Part shown: positions 48,888 through 58,522 of the stretch, piece by piece
Layout: every line of letters starts with the position of its first letter
How positions within the stretch are numbered: position 1 is the stretch's first letter
Source of the DNA: Nevskia sp.
Lineage (GTDB): Bacteria; Pseudomonadota; Gammaproteobacteria; Nevskiales; Nevskiaceae
Reading direction: 5' to 3'
NCBI GenBank assembly: GCA_021732745.1
Contig: JAKFUK010000005.1
Span: 248,001-312,000 of the forward strand
Length of the DNA: 64,000 nucleotides
Translations under genes and position numbers: made by a program
Notes under the pieces: generated by a model
What the model saw: the letters and a program-made list of their open reading frames with translations, nothing else
The model's database searches: none
What the model was told of the DNA's origin: nothing

Positions 48888-49423
48888 TGGCCGAGCTGAG
48901 CACACTGGCGCGGCCGTACGCGAAAGCGGTGTTCGAGCTGGCGCGCGACACGTCCCGCTTCGGCGACTGGTCGAACGTGCTGCGCGGCCTTGCCGACGCC
49001 GTCAGCGATCCGGCCGTTGCTGCTGCGATCGGCCATCCGGCGATCGGCAAGGGCCAGCTTTCGCAGGCGCTGATCGAGGCCATCGGCAGCAAGATCGGCG
49101 CTGACGGTTCCAATCTGCTGCGCCTGCTGATCGACAACGGTCGCCTGAAGCTGGCGCCGGCCATCGCCTCCGAATACGAGGCGCTGCGCGCAGAAGCGGA
49201 AAGCGTCATCGACGTCGAGATCACCACGGCCACGGCGATTGCGCCGGCGCAGCTCACCGTGCTGGTCGATTCGATCACCAAGCGTTTGAGCCGCAAGTTG
49301 AACGTCACCACCAAGGTCGATGAAAGCCTGATCGGCGGTGCGGTGATTCGCGCGGGCGATCTCGTGATCGACGGTTCGTCGATTGGCGAGCTTGAACGCC
49401 TGCGCCAGCAACTGGTTGCCTGA
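48887..49423 (+). CDS. atpH: F1Fo ATP synthase subunit delta
   Basis: A 178-residue subunit linking the b-dimer to F1. Features include the N-terminal LARPYAKAVFELARD, LLRLLIDNGRLKLAPAI, and the C-terminal VDESLIGGAVIRAGDLVIDGS. It is coupled to atpF by a one-base overlap. Confidence 0.95.
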   Translation: MAELSTLARPYAKAVFELARDTSRFGDWSNVLRGLADAVSDPAVAAAIGHPAIGKGQLSQALIEAIGSKIGADGSNLLRLLIDNGRLKLAPAIASEYEALRAEAESVIDVEITTATAIAPAQLTVLVDSITKRLSRKLNVTTKVDESLIGGAVIRAGDLVIDGSSIGELERLRQQLVA

Positions 49424-49479
49424 TTTCCCACATTCAGCCGTCGCGGTCTGACGCGGCGAGCGAGTAACGAGCACACGAC

Positions 49480-51033
49480 ATGCAACTGAATCCTTCCGAA
49501 ATCAGCGACCTGATCAAGGGCCGCATCGCGAATTTCTCGGCCGCGACCGAGGCCCGGAATACCGGCACCATCGTCAGCCTCGCCGACGGCATCGTCCGCA
49601 TCCACGGGCTGTCCGACGCGCTGCAAGGCGAAATGCTGGAATTCCCGGGCGTTGATGGCGGCGCCACCTACGGCCTCGCACTGAATCTCGAGCGTGACTC
49701 GGTCGGTGCGGTGGTCCTCGGTGACTACAAGCATCTGAAGGAAGGCGACACGGTGAAGACCACCGGCCGCATTCTCGAAGTGCCGATCGGCCGTGCGCTG
49801 CTCGGCCGCGTCGTCGACGCCCTCGGCCGTCCGATCGACGGCAAGGGTCCGATCGACGCCGAAGCGACGTCGCCGATCGAAAAGATTGCCCCGGGTGTCA
49901 TCGCCCGTCAGTCGGTCGACGAGCCGGTGCAGACCGGTTACAAGGCCGTCGACGCGATGATCCCGATCGGCCGTGGCCAGCGCGAGCTGATCATCGGTGA
50001 CCGTCAGACCGGCAAGACCGCGATGGCGATCGACGCGATCATCAATCAGAAGTCGACCGGCATCAAATGCGTCTACGTGGCCATCGGCCAGAAGGCGTCG
50101 TCGATCGCCAACGTCGTGCGCAAGCTCGAAGAAAACAACGCGATGGCACACACCATCGTAGTCGCCGCGTCGGCGTCCGACGCAGCCGCCTTGCAGTTCG
50201 TCGCCCCCTACTCGGGTTGCACGATGGGCGAATACTTCCGTGACCGCGGCGAAGACGCGCTGATCGTCTATGACGATCTGTCCAAGCAGGCCGTTGCCTA
50301 CCGTCAGGTGTCGCTGCTGCTGAAGCGCCCGCCGGGTCGCGAAGCCTACCCGGGCGACGTCTTCTATCTGCACTCCCGTCTGCTGGAGCGTGCGGCCCGC
50401 GTCAACGCCGAGTACGTCGAGAAGTTCACCAACGGTGCGGTGAAAGGCAAGACCGGTTCGCTGACCGCGCTGCCAATCATCGAAACCCAGGCCGGTGACG
50501 TGTCGGCCTTCGTGCCGACTAACGTGATTTCGATCACCGACGGTCAGATCTTCCTCGAAACCGATCTGTTCAACGCCGGCATCCGTCCCGCGATGAACGC
50601 CGGCATCTCGGTGTCGCGCGTCGGTGGCGCAGCCCAGACCAAGGTCATCAAGAAGCTGTCGGGCGGCATCAAGCTGGCACTCGCCCAGTACCGTGAACTC
50701 GCCGCCTTCGCGCAGTTCGCATCGGATCTCGACGAAGCCACCCGCAAGCAGCTCGAGCGCGGCCAGCGCGTCACCGAACTGATGAAGCAGAAGCAGTACG
50801 CGCCGATGTCGGTCGCCGAAATGGCCGCTTCGCTGTATGCCGCCGAAAAGGGCTTCCTGGACGACGTCGCCGTCGAAAAGATCGGTGCCTGGGAAGCCGC
50901 GATGCAGCAGTTCCTGGCCACCAGCCAGAAGCCGCTGATGGACAAGCTGAACGTCAAGGGCGACTGGAACGACGGCCTCGAAGGCGAACTGAAGGCCGCG
51001 ATCACGGCGTTCAAGAAGCAGTCCGCGATCTAA
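49480..51033 (+). CDS. atpA: F1Fo ATP synthase subunit alpha
   Basis: A 517-residue non-catalytic nucleotide-binding subunit. The P-loop is [15 protein letters not shown]. The arginine finger region [12 protein letters not shown] and the [17 protein letters not shown] segment are present. The length is normal. Confidence 0.97.
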   Translation: MQLNPSEISDLIKGRIANFSAATEARNTGTIVSLADGIVRIHGLSDALQGEMLEFPGVDGGATYGLALNLERDSVGAVVLGDYKHLKEGDTVKTTGRILEVPIGRALLGRVVDALGRPIDGKGPIDAEATSPIEKIAPGVIARQSVDEPVQTGYKAVDAMIPIGRGQRELIIGDRQTGKTAMAIDAIINQKSTGIKCVYVAIGQKASSIANVVRKLEENNAMAHTIVVAASASDAAALQFVAPYSGCTMGEYFRDRGEDALIVYDDLSKQAVAYRQVSLLLKRPPGREAYPGDVFYLHSRLLERAARVNAEYVEKFTNGAVKGKTGSLTALPIIETQAGDVSAFVPTNVISITDGQIFLETDLFNAGIRPAMNAGISVSRVGGAAQTKVIKKLSGGIKLALAQYRELAAFAQFASDLDEATRKQLERGQRVTELMKQKQYAPMSVAEMAASLYAAEKGFLDDVAVEKIGAWEAAMQQFLATSQKPLMDKLNVKGDWNDGLEGELKAAITAFKKQSAI

Positions 51034-51063
51034 GCGCCCCTTCAGGCACGACCGAGAAATACA

Positions 51064-51927
51064 GTGGCAGGCGCCAAAGAAATCCGCAGCAAGATCAAGA
51101 GCGTGAAGAACACGCAGAAGATCACGCGCGCGATGGAAAAAGTGGCGATCTCGAAGATGCGCCGCGCTCAGGTCCGGATGACCGAAGCGCGTCCGTACGC
51201 CGAAAAGATCCGTCGCACCATCGCGCATCTGTCGCAGGCGAATACTGAAGTCACCCATCCGTTCATGGCCGAACGGCCAGTGAAGCGGGTCGGTGTGCTG
51301 GTGGTTTCGACCGACCGTGGCCTCTGCGGCGGTCTGAACACCAATCTGTTCCGTCAGTTGACGCGGTCGATCCGCGAGTGGCGCGATGCCGGCATCGACG
51401 CCGAATACGCCGTGATCGGCAACAAGGGTCTGTCGTTCTTCCGCCGCGTTGGCGGTCAGGTGGTGGCGCAGAACTCGAATCTCGGCGACAAGCCGCATAT
51501 CGACCAGCTGCTCGGCGCCATCAAGGTACTGACCGACGCCTACCGCGAAGGCCGCATCGACCGTCTGTACCTGGCCTCGACGCAGTTCGTGAACACGATG
51601 ACCCAGCGTCCGGGTGTCCGTCAGGTGCTGCCGGTGCAGCCGGATGCCGGCGTGCAGAAGCTCGCCGACAACTGGGATTACATCTACGAGCCGAGCGCAG
51701 CCGAATTGCTCGACACCGTGCTGCAGCGTTACGTCGAGTCGCAGGTCTATCAGGCCGTGGTCGAGAACGTCGCCAGCGAACAGAGCGCCCGCATGGTGGC
51801 GATGAAGGCGGCCACCGACAACGCCGGCAAGATCATCAACGGCTTGCAGCTTGCCTACAACAAGGCCCGCCAGGCCAGCATCACCAAGGAACTGGCGGAA
51901 ATTGTCGGCGGCGCGGCAGCGGTCTGA
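51064..51927 (+). CDS. atpG: F1Fo ATP synthase subunit gamma
   Basis: An 287-residue central shaft. The N-terminal helix [20 protein letters not shown] and C-terminal helix [20 protein letters not shown] form the coiled coil; [17 protein letters not shown] is the family motif. The start is GTG 51064. Confidence 0.96.
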   Translation: MAGAKEIRSKIKSVKNTQKITRAMEKVAISKMRRAQVRMTEARPYAEKIRRTIAHLSQANTEVTHPFMAERPVKRVGVLVVSTDRGLCGGLNTNLFRQLTRSIREWRDAGIDAEYAVIGNKGLSFFRRVGGQVVAQNSNLGDKPHIDQLLGAIKVLTDAYREGRIDRLYLASTQFVNTMTQRPGVRQVLPVQPDAGVQKLADNWDYIYEPSAAELLDTVLQRYVESQVYQAVVENVASEQSARMVAMKAATDNAGKIINGLQLAYNKARQASITKELAEIVGGAAAV

Positions 51928-53376
<1,449 letters not shown>

Positions 53377-53462
53377 TCCGGACACACTGCGTGCGCCGGA
53401 TTAAATCGTCGAGTTGAAGCGTACGCTTCGCGACGCTTAACTTGTCGGACCGAGGGAAAGAT

Positions 53463-53882
53463 ATGGCAACCATTGAAATCGACATCGTTTCCGCCGAAGG
53501 CCAGATCCATCACGGTCAGGCGTCGATGGTGTTCGCACCGGCCGAGATGGGCGAAGTCGGCATCGCGCCGCGTCATGCGCCGCTGCTGACCCGTCTGAAG
53601 CCGGGCGCGGTTCGCGTCAAGGGTGTCGACGGTGTCGAGCAGGCGTTCTTCGTCGGCGGCGGCATCCTTGAAGTGCAGCCGCATCTGGTGACGGTACTGG
53701 CCGACACCGCGATCCGCGCCAAGGATTGCGATGAAGCGCTGGCCACCGAAGCCAAGCGCCGGGCGGAAGAGAAGCTGTCGAACGCCAAGTCCGATGTCGA
53801 TCTGGCCAAGGCGCAGGCGGAACTGATGCAGGCCGCAGCCCTTGCCGAATTCCTGACCAAGATCAAGAAGTCGACGCACTGA
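53463..53882 (+). CDS. atpC: F1Fo ATP synthase subunit epsilon
   Basis: A 139-residue subunit with an N-terminal beta-sandwich ([59 protein letters not shown]) and a C-terminal helical hairpin ([20 protein letters not shown]). ATG 53463 matches the family. It is the last gene of the atp operon and is followed by a terminator. Confidence 0.95.
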   Translation: MATIEIDIVSAEGQIHHGQASMVFAPAEMGEVGIAPRHAPLLTRLKPGAVRVKGVDGVEQAFFVGGGILEVQPHLVTVLADTAIRAKDCDEALATEAKRRAEEKLSNAKSDVDLAKAQAELMQAAALAEFLTKIKKSTH

Positions 53883-53906
53883 AACGCTGCATCCTGCGAC
53901 ACAGGA

Positions 53907-53933
53907 AAAGCCGACCTCCGGGTCGGCTTTTTT
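53907..53933 (+). terminator. Rho-independent terminator of the atp operon
   Basis: AAAGCCGACC TCC GGGTCGGCTTTTTTT: a strong stem with a T run, 25 bases after the atpC stop. Confidence 0.92.
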
Positions 53934-54149
53934 GTGGGGCGCGCACTGTTCCGGATTGCTTGCCGGTCATGGCCTTGGAAACGTCCCGGACTAAGCTCGA
54001 AGCAATTGAATGCCGTTGACGGTCTTTTGCCATCCGTTGACGAATCATTGGCAATTGACGGACCTGATTCGCGTACAGTCGGACGACGGAGCACTTTTTG
54101 CAGGCCACAAGGTCTGAAGCCTGTATTTCCCGGAGCCGCCTCAAGTCAC

Positions 54150-54557
54150 ATGTCCCTGTTCGATCACATCCGGCAACTCGCCGTGACCCGCTGGATGCGG
54201 GTTGCTGCCGTCGCTGTGCTGTTGATGTGTACGGTGACCTGGGTGGCGCAGACGGTGTCGGCAGTGGATGACGGCGATCTCGCCGTGGCGCTGGCCGCCG
54301 TCGACGAAGCCAGGGATGCAGCGGCTGCCGGTTGTGGCTGCGACGAGGCGGACTGTGATTCGGTGCCGCTGGTCGCGCTCGATGAGACGCACGACGTCAA
54401 GCTGTTCTTTCTGCGCGAATTCACCCATCTGCTGCAACCCGTGGTGGCGCGCATGCCTCGCAACCGGGATCTTGCCGCCATCCTGCGCATGTCCTCGGAA
54501 ACCTTTCGCCCGCCCGATCGCCTGATCGGTCACACCGGGCGTTCGTTCGCGATCTGA
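54150..54557 (+). CDS. Small exported or membrane-anchored Cys-rich protein, unknown
   Basis: A 135-residue protein. A basic N-terminus and one hydrophobic segment (MRVAAVAVLLMCTVTWVAQTVSA, about 16-38) act as a signal or anchor. A compact Cys/acidic cluster AGCGCDEADCDS (about 61-72) could bind a metal. The C-terminal part HDVKLFFLREFTHLLQPVVARMP is helical. No family is recognised. ATG 54150 is the first Met that yields a proper signal; the longer reading covers the intergenic region. It lies between atpC and the carbonic anhydrase gene on the same strand. Confidence 0.65.
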   Translation: MSLFDHIRQLAVTRWMRVAAVAVLLMCTVTWVAQTVSAVDDGDLAVALAAVDEARDAAAAGCGCDEADCDSVPLVALDETHDVKLFFLREFTHLLQPVVARMPRNRDLAAILRMSSETFRPPDRLIGHTGRSFAI

Positions 54558-54734
54558 ACCTTCGCCTCCGGTTTGACCGGATTGCAGGACAGGCGTGTGG
54601 CAGGTCGGCGGTCCTATCGAACGAGCACGTTCGTGAGCCACGACCCGGCGAGGTTTTCAAACATCCAATGACGCATGGCAGCGGCCGATACGGTCGCCGA
54701 ATGCCATGCGTCCACGACATTCGAGGTTTCGCAG

Positions 54735-55484
54735 ATGGACAAGCTCATTGAAGGATTCGAGCGGTTTCGCAAAGTCACCTATCCGACCAAGCAGCGGCTG
54801 TTCAAAAAGCTGGCGACCGCACAGGCACCGCACACCCTGGTCATCACCTGCGCCGATTCGCGCGTGGTGCCGGAATATTTCACCTCTTCCGATCCCGGCC
54901 AGCTTTTCGTGGTCCGCAACGTCGGCAACATCGTGCCGCCGTACGCGCAGTTCGTCGGCGGTGTTTCGGCGGCGATCGAGTACGCGGTGGTGGTGCTCGG
55001 CGTGAAGGACATCGTCGTTTGCGGTCATTCCGACTGCGGTGCCATGAAGGCGACGCTCAAGCCCGGCAGCACTGAATCGATGCCGGCGGTCACCGCCTGG
55101 CTGCGTCATGCCGAAGTGGCCCGTCATGTTTTCGAGCAGAACTACGAACTCGATGATGAAAAGGCCCGGCTGCACGCGCTGACCGAGGAAAACGTCATTT
55201 CGCAGCTCGATCACCTGCGCACCCATCCGTCGGTGGCGGCGCGTCTGGCGGCCGGCAAGATCAGCATGCATGGTTGGGTCTACGACATCGAAACGGCGGA
55301 TATCCGCGTGTTCGATGCCGAGGCGCGGCGCTTCGTGACCCTGCAGATCGGCGATGACGACAAGGTGTTGGCAACGCCGGAAATGGCGGCGGTCGCTGCA
55401 TCGAACAGCAGCGCTGGTGGTGCCGCCGATGCCTCGCGCGCCGGCTATCTGCGGGCCGTCGCGTACGCCGGGAGCGATCTGTGA
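54735..55484 (+). CDS. Beta-class carbonic anhydrase
   Basis: A 249-residue enzyme interconverting CO2 and bicarbonate. Zinc ligands are C39 (LVITCADSRV), H98 and C101 (VVCGHSDCGAMK), and the catalytic Asp-Arg dyad is D41/R43. IVPPYAQFVGGVSAAIEYAV is typical. The C-terminal ~30 residues after the fold are Ala/Ser-rich. ATG 54735 is preferred; an upstream in-frame start adds 20 uncharacteristic residues. Its TGA overlaps the SulP GTG (GTGA), so enzyme and transporter are co-translated. Confidence 0.92.
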   Translation: MDKLIEGFERFRKVTYPTKQRLFKKLATAQAPHTLVITCADSRVVPEYFTSSDPGQLFVVRNVGNIVPPYAQFVGGVSAAIEYAVVVLGVKDIVVCGHSDCGAMKATLKPGSTESMPAVTAWLRHAEVARHVFEQNYELDDEKARLHALTEENVISQLDHLRTHPSVAARLAAGKISMHGWVYDIETADIRVFDAEARRFVTLQIGDDDKVLATPEMAAVAASNSSAGGAADASRAGYLRAVAYAGSDL

Positions 55485-57034
55485 GCGTGACGGCAAACGC
55501 GACACCGGCGAGTGCCGCGAAAGGCGGTCTGCTGGCCGATTTCCTCGCCTCGATCGTCGTCTTCCTGGTCGCCGTTCCGCTGTGCATGGGCATCGCCATC
55601 GCCTCCGGCGTGCCGCCGGCAGCCGGACTCATCTCCGGCATCATCGGCGGCATCATCGTCGGTTCGATCGCGGGGTCGCCGCTCCTGGTCAGCGGCCCGG
55701 CGGCGGGGCTGGCGGTGCTGGTGTTCGAGCTGGTGCAAGCGCACGGCATCGTGGCGCTCGGACCCGTGGTGCTGCTGGCCGGCCTGATTCAGGTCGGTGC
55801 CGGTCTGACTGGTCTCGGCATGTACTTCCGCATGGTGTCGCCGGCGGTGGTCAACGGCATGCTGGCCGGCATCGGCATCCTGATCATCGCTTCCCAATTG
55901 CATGTGATGTTCGACGCCAAGCCGCTGCCGACCGGCTTCCAGAATTTCTTCGCCGCGCCGAAGCTCGTCTTCAACGCCTTCACCAACGGTGCCGGGGCGC
56001 AGGCGGCATTGCTGGGGTTGGCGACCATCGCCATGATCCTGGTCTGGGACAAGCTGCGGCCGGCGCAGCTCAAGCTGCTGCCGGGCGTGCTGATCGCCAT
56101 CATCGTGGCGACCGTGATCGCCGAATCGATGCAGCTGACGGTCAACCGGGTGACCTTGCCGGACAATCTCGTTGCCGGCATCGACTGGGTCACGCCGACC
56201 AAGATGCTTGGCATGTTCGCCACGCCATCGCTGCTGGTGTCGGCAATGGCTTTCGCGTTCATCGCCAGTGCTGAAACCCTGCTGTCGGCGGCGGCGGTCG
56301 ATCGCATGCATGACGGGCAGCGCACGAAATACAGCCGCGAACTGACTGCGCAGGGCGTCGGCAATGCGCTCTGCGGTCTGGTGGGCGCGCTGCCGATGAC
56401 CGGCGTGATCGTGCGCTCGGCCGCCAATGTCCAGGCCGGTGCCAAGTCGCGCTTGTCGACCATCCTGCACGGCAGCTGGATCCTGGCCTTCGTGATGTTG
56501 CTGCCGTGGCTGCTGCGTCTGGCCCCGATCTCGGCCCTGGCCGGCATCCTCGTCTACACCGGTTTCAAGATGGTCAAGCCTTCGCAGATCAAGGAACTGG
56601 CCGAGTATGGACGCGGCAACGTCGCGGTCTACGCCTTGACGGCCTTGACCATCGTCGCCACCGATCTGCTGATGGGCGTGATGGTCGGCATCGGCTTCGC
56701 GCTGCTCAGGCTGGCGCTGCGCTCGGCGCGCCTGCATCTGAACCTCAAGAACGGCGAGGAGCCGGGTGCCAAGACCCTGCGCATGGTCGGTTTCGCCACC
56801 TTCCTGAATATCCCCTGGATCGCGAAGATTCTCGACGAGATTCCGCCGGGCACGCAGTTGACGCTGGATATCGACCGTCTGCGCCATGTCGATTACGCGG
56901 TGCTGGTGCTGCTGCAGGACTGGGCGCGGATGGCGCCGGTATCCCAATCGGCACTGATCGTCGACTGGGCGCTGCTGAAAAGCCGCTCCGAAGGCGGCGA
57001 CGAGCGTCGCGAGCTGGTGCAAGTCACCGCCTGA
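55481..57034 (+). CDS. SulP-family anion transporter (putative bicarbonate transporter)
   Basis: A 517-residue protein with about 12 hydrophobic segments carrying the SulP signature (VFLVAVPLCMGIAIASGVPP, ISGIIGGIIVGSIAGSPLLVSGPAAGLAV, ETLLSAAAVDRMHDGQRTKY). A C-terminal STAS-like domain is visible (LTLDIDRLRHVDYAVLVLLQDW). SulP proteins move sulfate, bicarbonate or other anions. The 4 bp overlap with carbonic anhydrase makes bicarbonate the likeliest substrate, by inference. The start is GTG 55481. Confidence 0.9.
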   Translation: MSVTANATPASAAKGGLLADFLASIVVFLVAVPLCMGIAIASGVPPAAGLISGIIGGIIVGSIAGSPLLVSGPAAGLAVLVFELVQAHGIVALGPVVLLAGLIQVGAGLTGLGMYFRMVSPAVVNGMLAGIGILIIASQLHVMFDAKPLPTGFQNFFAAPKLVFNAFTNGAGAQAALLGLATIAMILVWDKLRPAQLKLLPGVLIAIIVATVIAESMQLTVNRVTLPDNLVAGIDWVTPTKMLGMFATPSLLVSAMAFAFIASAETLLSAAAVDRMHDGQRTKYSRELTAQGVGNALCGLVGALPMTGVIVRSAANVQAGAKSRLSTILHGSWILAFVMLLPWLLRLAPISALAGILVYTGFKMVKPSQIKELAEYGRGNVAVYALTALTIVATDLLMGVMVGIGFALLRLALRSARLHLNLKNGEEPGAKTLRMVGFATFLNIPWIAKILDEIPPGTQLTLDIDRLRHVDYAVLVLLQDWARMAPVSQSALIVDWALLKSRSEGGDERRELVQVTA

Positions 57035-57057
57035 GCAGCTGAAAACGCGGCCTGATC

Positions 57058-57089
57058 AAGGCCCGCCGGCTCACGCTGGCGGGCCTTTT
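57058..57089 (+). terminator. Rho-independent terminator after the SulP gene
   Basis: AAGGCCCGCC GGCTCACGCT GGCGGGCCTTTT: a strong stem with short A and T tracts, 24 bases after the stop. Confidence 0.88.
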
Positions 57090-57138
57090 CATTGGGGCTG
57101 CGTCTTATCATGGGTGTCCCTCGCCTTTGCTCGAAGCC

Positions 57139-58518
57139 ATGACTGACCGCGTCCACGCCATCGTTCTCGCCGCCGGTCAGGGCACGCGGATGAAAAGCGC
57201 GCAGCCCAAGGTGCTGCATGCCATCGGCGGCAAACCGATGCTCGGCCATGTGCTCGATGCGGTCAGCGCCGCTGGTATTGGCAGCGCCCATCTGGTGCTC
57301 GGCCACGGGGCCGATCAGGTTCGCGACTGGCTGGCCAGCCGCGCGGTCGAGGCCCCGCGCAGCGTGATCCAGCAGCAGCAGCTCGGCACCGCGCATGCGG
57401 TATCGCAGGCCATGCCGGATGTGCCCGATACCGCGCTGGTGCTGGTGCTTTATGGCGATGTACCGCTGATCAGTGCCGCGACCCTGGAAGCCCTGATCGC
57501 CGCCGCCGCCGATGGTTTCGGCCTGTTGACCGTCACTTTGGACGAGCCGCGCGGCTACGGCCGCATCCTGCGCGACGAAAAAGGCCGGGTGACCGGCATC
57601 GTCGAGGAAAAGGACGCCACGCCTGCGCAGCGCGCGATCCGCGAAGTGAACACCGGCCTGATCGCCGCACCGGCGCGCCGCCTGCGCCGCTGGCTCGCCC
57701 ATGTCGGCAACGACAACGCCAATCGCGAGTTCTATCTCACTGATGTCGTCGGTCTGGCGGCGCGTGATGGCGTGGCCATCCGCACCATCAATGCGGCCAC
57801 ACACGAGGAAGTCGAAGGCGTCAACGATCCGCTGCAACTGGCGCGTGCCGAGCGCGTGTACCAGCGCCGGCACGTCGAACGCTTGCAGCGCGAAGGACTT
57901 TATCTGGCCGATCCCGCCCGCTTCGATCTGCGCGGCACGCTTTCCATCGGCCGCGATGTGCGCATCGACATCGGCTGCATCGTCGAAGGCACCGTCAGCC
58001 TGGGCGACGACGTGCAGATCGGCCCCTACTGCGTCCTTCGCGACGTGACGATCGCAGCCGGCACCCGTGTCGACGCCTATTCGCTGCTTGATGACTCGGA
58101 AGTGGGCAACGCCTGCATCGTCGGCCCCTATGCGCGCTTGCGGCCCGGTACCGTGCTCGGTAGCGGCGTCCACATCGGCAATTTCGTCGAGCTGAAGAAG
58201 ACCACGGTCGGCGATGGCTCCAAGGCCAACCATCTGGCCTATCTCGGCGATGCGGTGATCGGCGCGCGCGTCAACATCGGTGCCGGGGTGATCACCTGCA
58301 ACTACGACGGTGCCAACAAGTTCACCACCTTCATCGGCGACGATGCCTTCATCGGCACCGACAGCCAGCTGGTGGCCCCGGTGAACATCGGCCGCGGAGC
58401 CTACATCGCCGCCGGTTCGACGATCGCCAAGGACGCACCCGACGACCAGCTGACCATCAACCGCGCGCGCGACCAGCGCTCCCTGCCGTGGTGGGTGCGG
58501 CCGAAGAAGAAGCCCTGA
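57139..58518 (+). CDS. glmU: Bifunctional GlcNAc-1-P uridyltransferase / GlcN-1-P acetyltransferase GlmU
   Basis: A 459-residue enzyme making UDP-GlcNAc for peptidoglycan and LPS. The N-terminal pyrophosphorylase domain (1-230) has VLAAGQGTRMKSAQPKVLH, QLGTAHAV, VLVLYGDVPLI and VNTGLIAAP. The C-terminal left-handed beta-helix acetyltransferase (about 250-455) has DVRIDIGCIVEGTVSLG, YARLRPGTVLG, NFVELKKTTVGDGSKANHLAYLG and ITCNYDGANKFTT. ATG 57139 is the start. It follows the atp block as in many gammaproteobacteria, here separated by the carbonic anhydrase module. Confidence 0.96.
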   Translation: MTDRVHAIVLAAGQGTRMKSAQPKVLHAIGGKPMLGHVLDAVSAAGIGSAHLVLGHGADQVRDWLASRAVEAPRSVIQQQQLGTAHAVSQAMPDVPDTALVLVLYGDVPLISAATLEALIAAAADGFGLLTVTLDEPRGYGRILRDEKGRVTGIVEEKDATPAQRAIREVNTGLIAAPARRLRRWLAHVGNDNANREFYLTDVVGLAARDGVAIRTINAATHEEVEGVNDPLQLARAERVYQRRHVERLQREGLYLADPARFDLRGTLSIGRDVRIDIGCIVEGTVSLGDDVQIGPYCVLRDVTIAAGTRVDAYSLLDDSEVGNACIVGPYARLRPGTVLGSGVHIGNFVELKKTTVGDGSKANHLAYLGDAVIGARVNIGAGVITCNYDGANKFTTFIGDDAFIGTDSQLVAPVNIGRGAYIAAGSTIAKDAPDDQLTINRARDQRSLPWWVRPKKKP

Positions 58519-58522
58519 GCGA

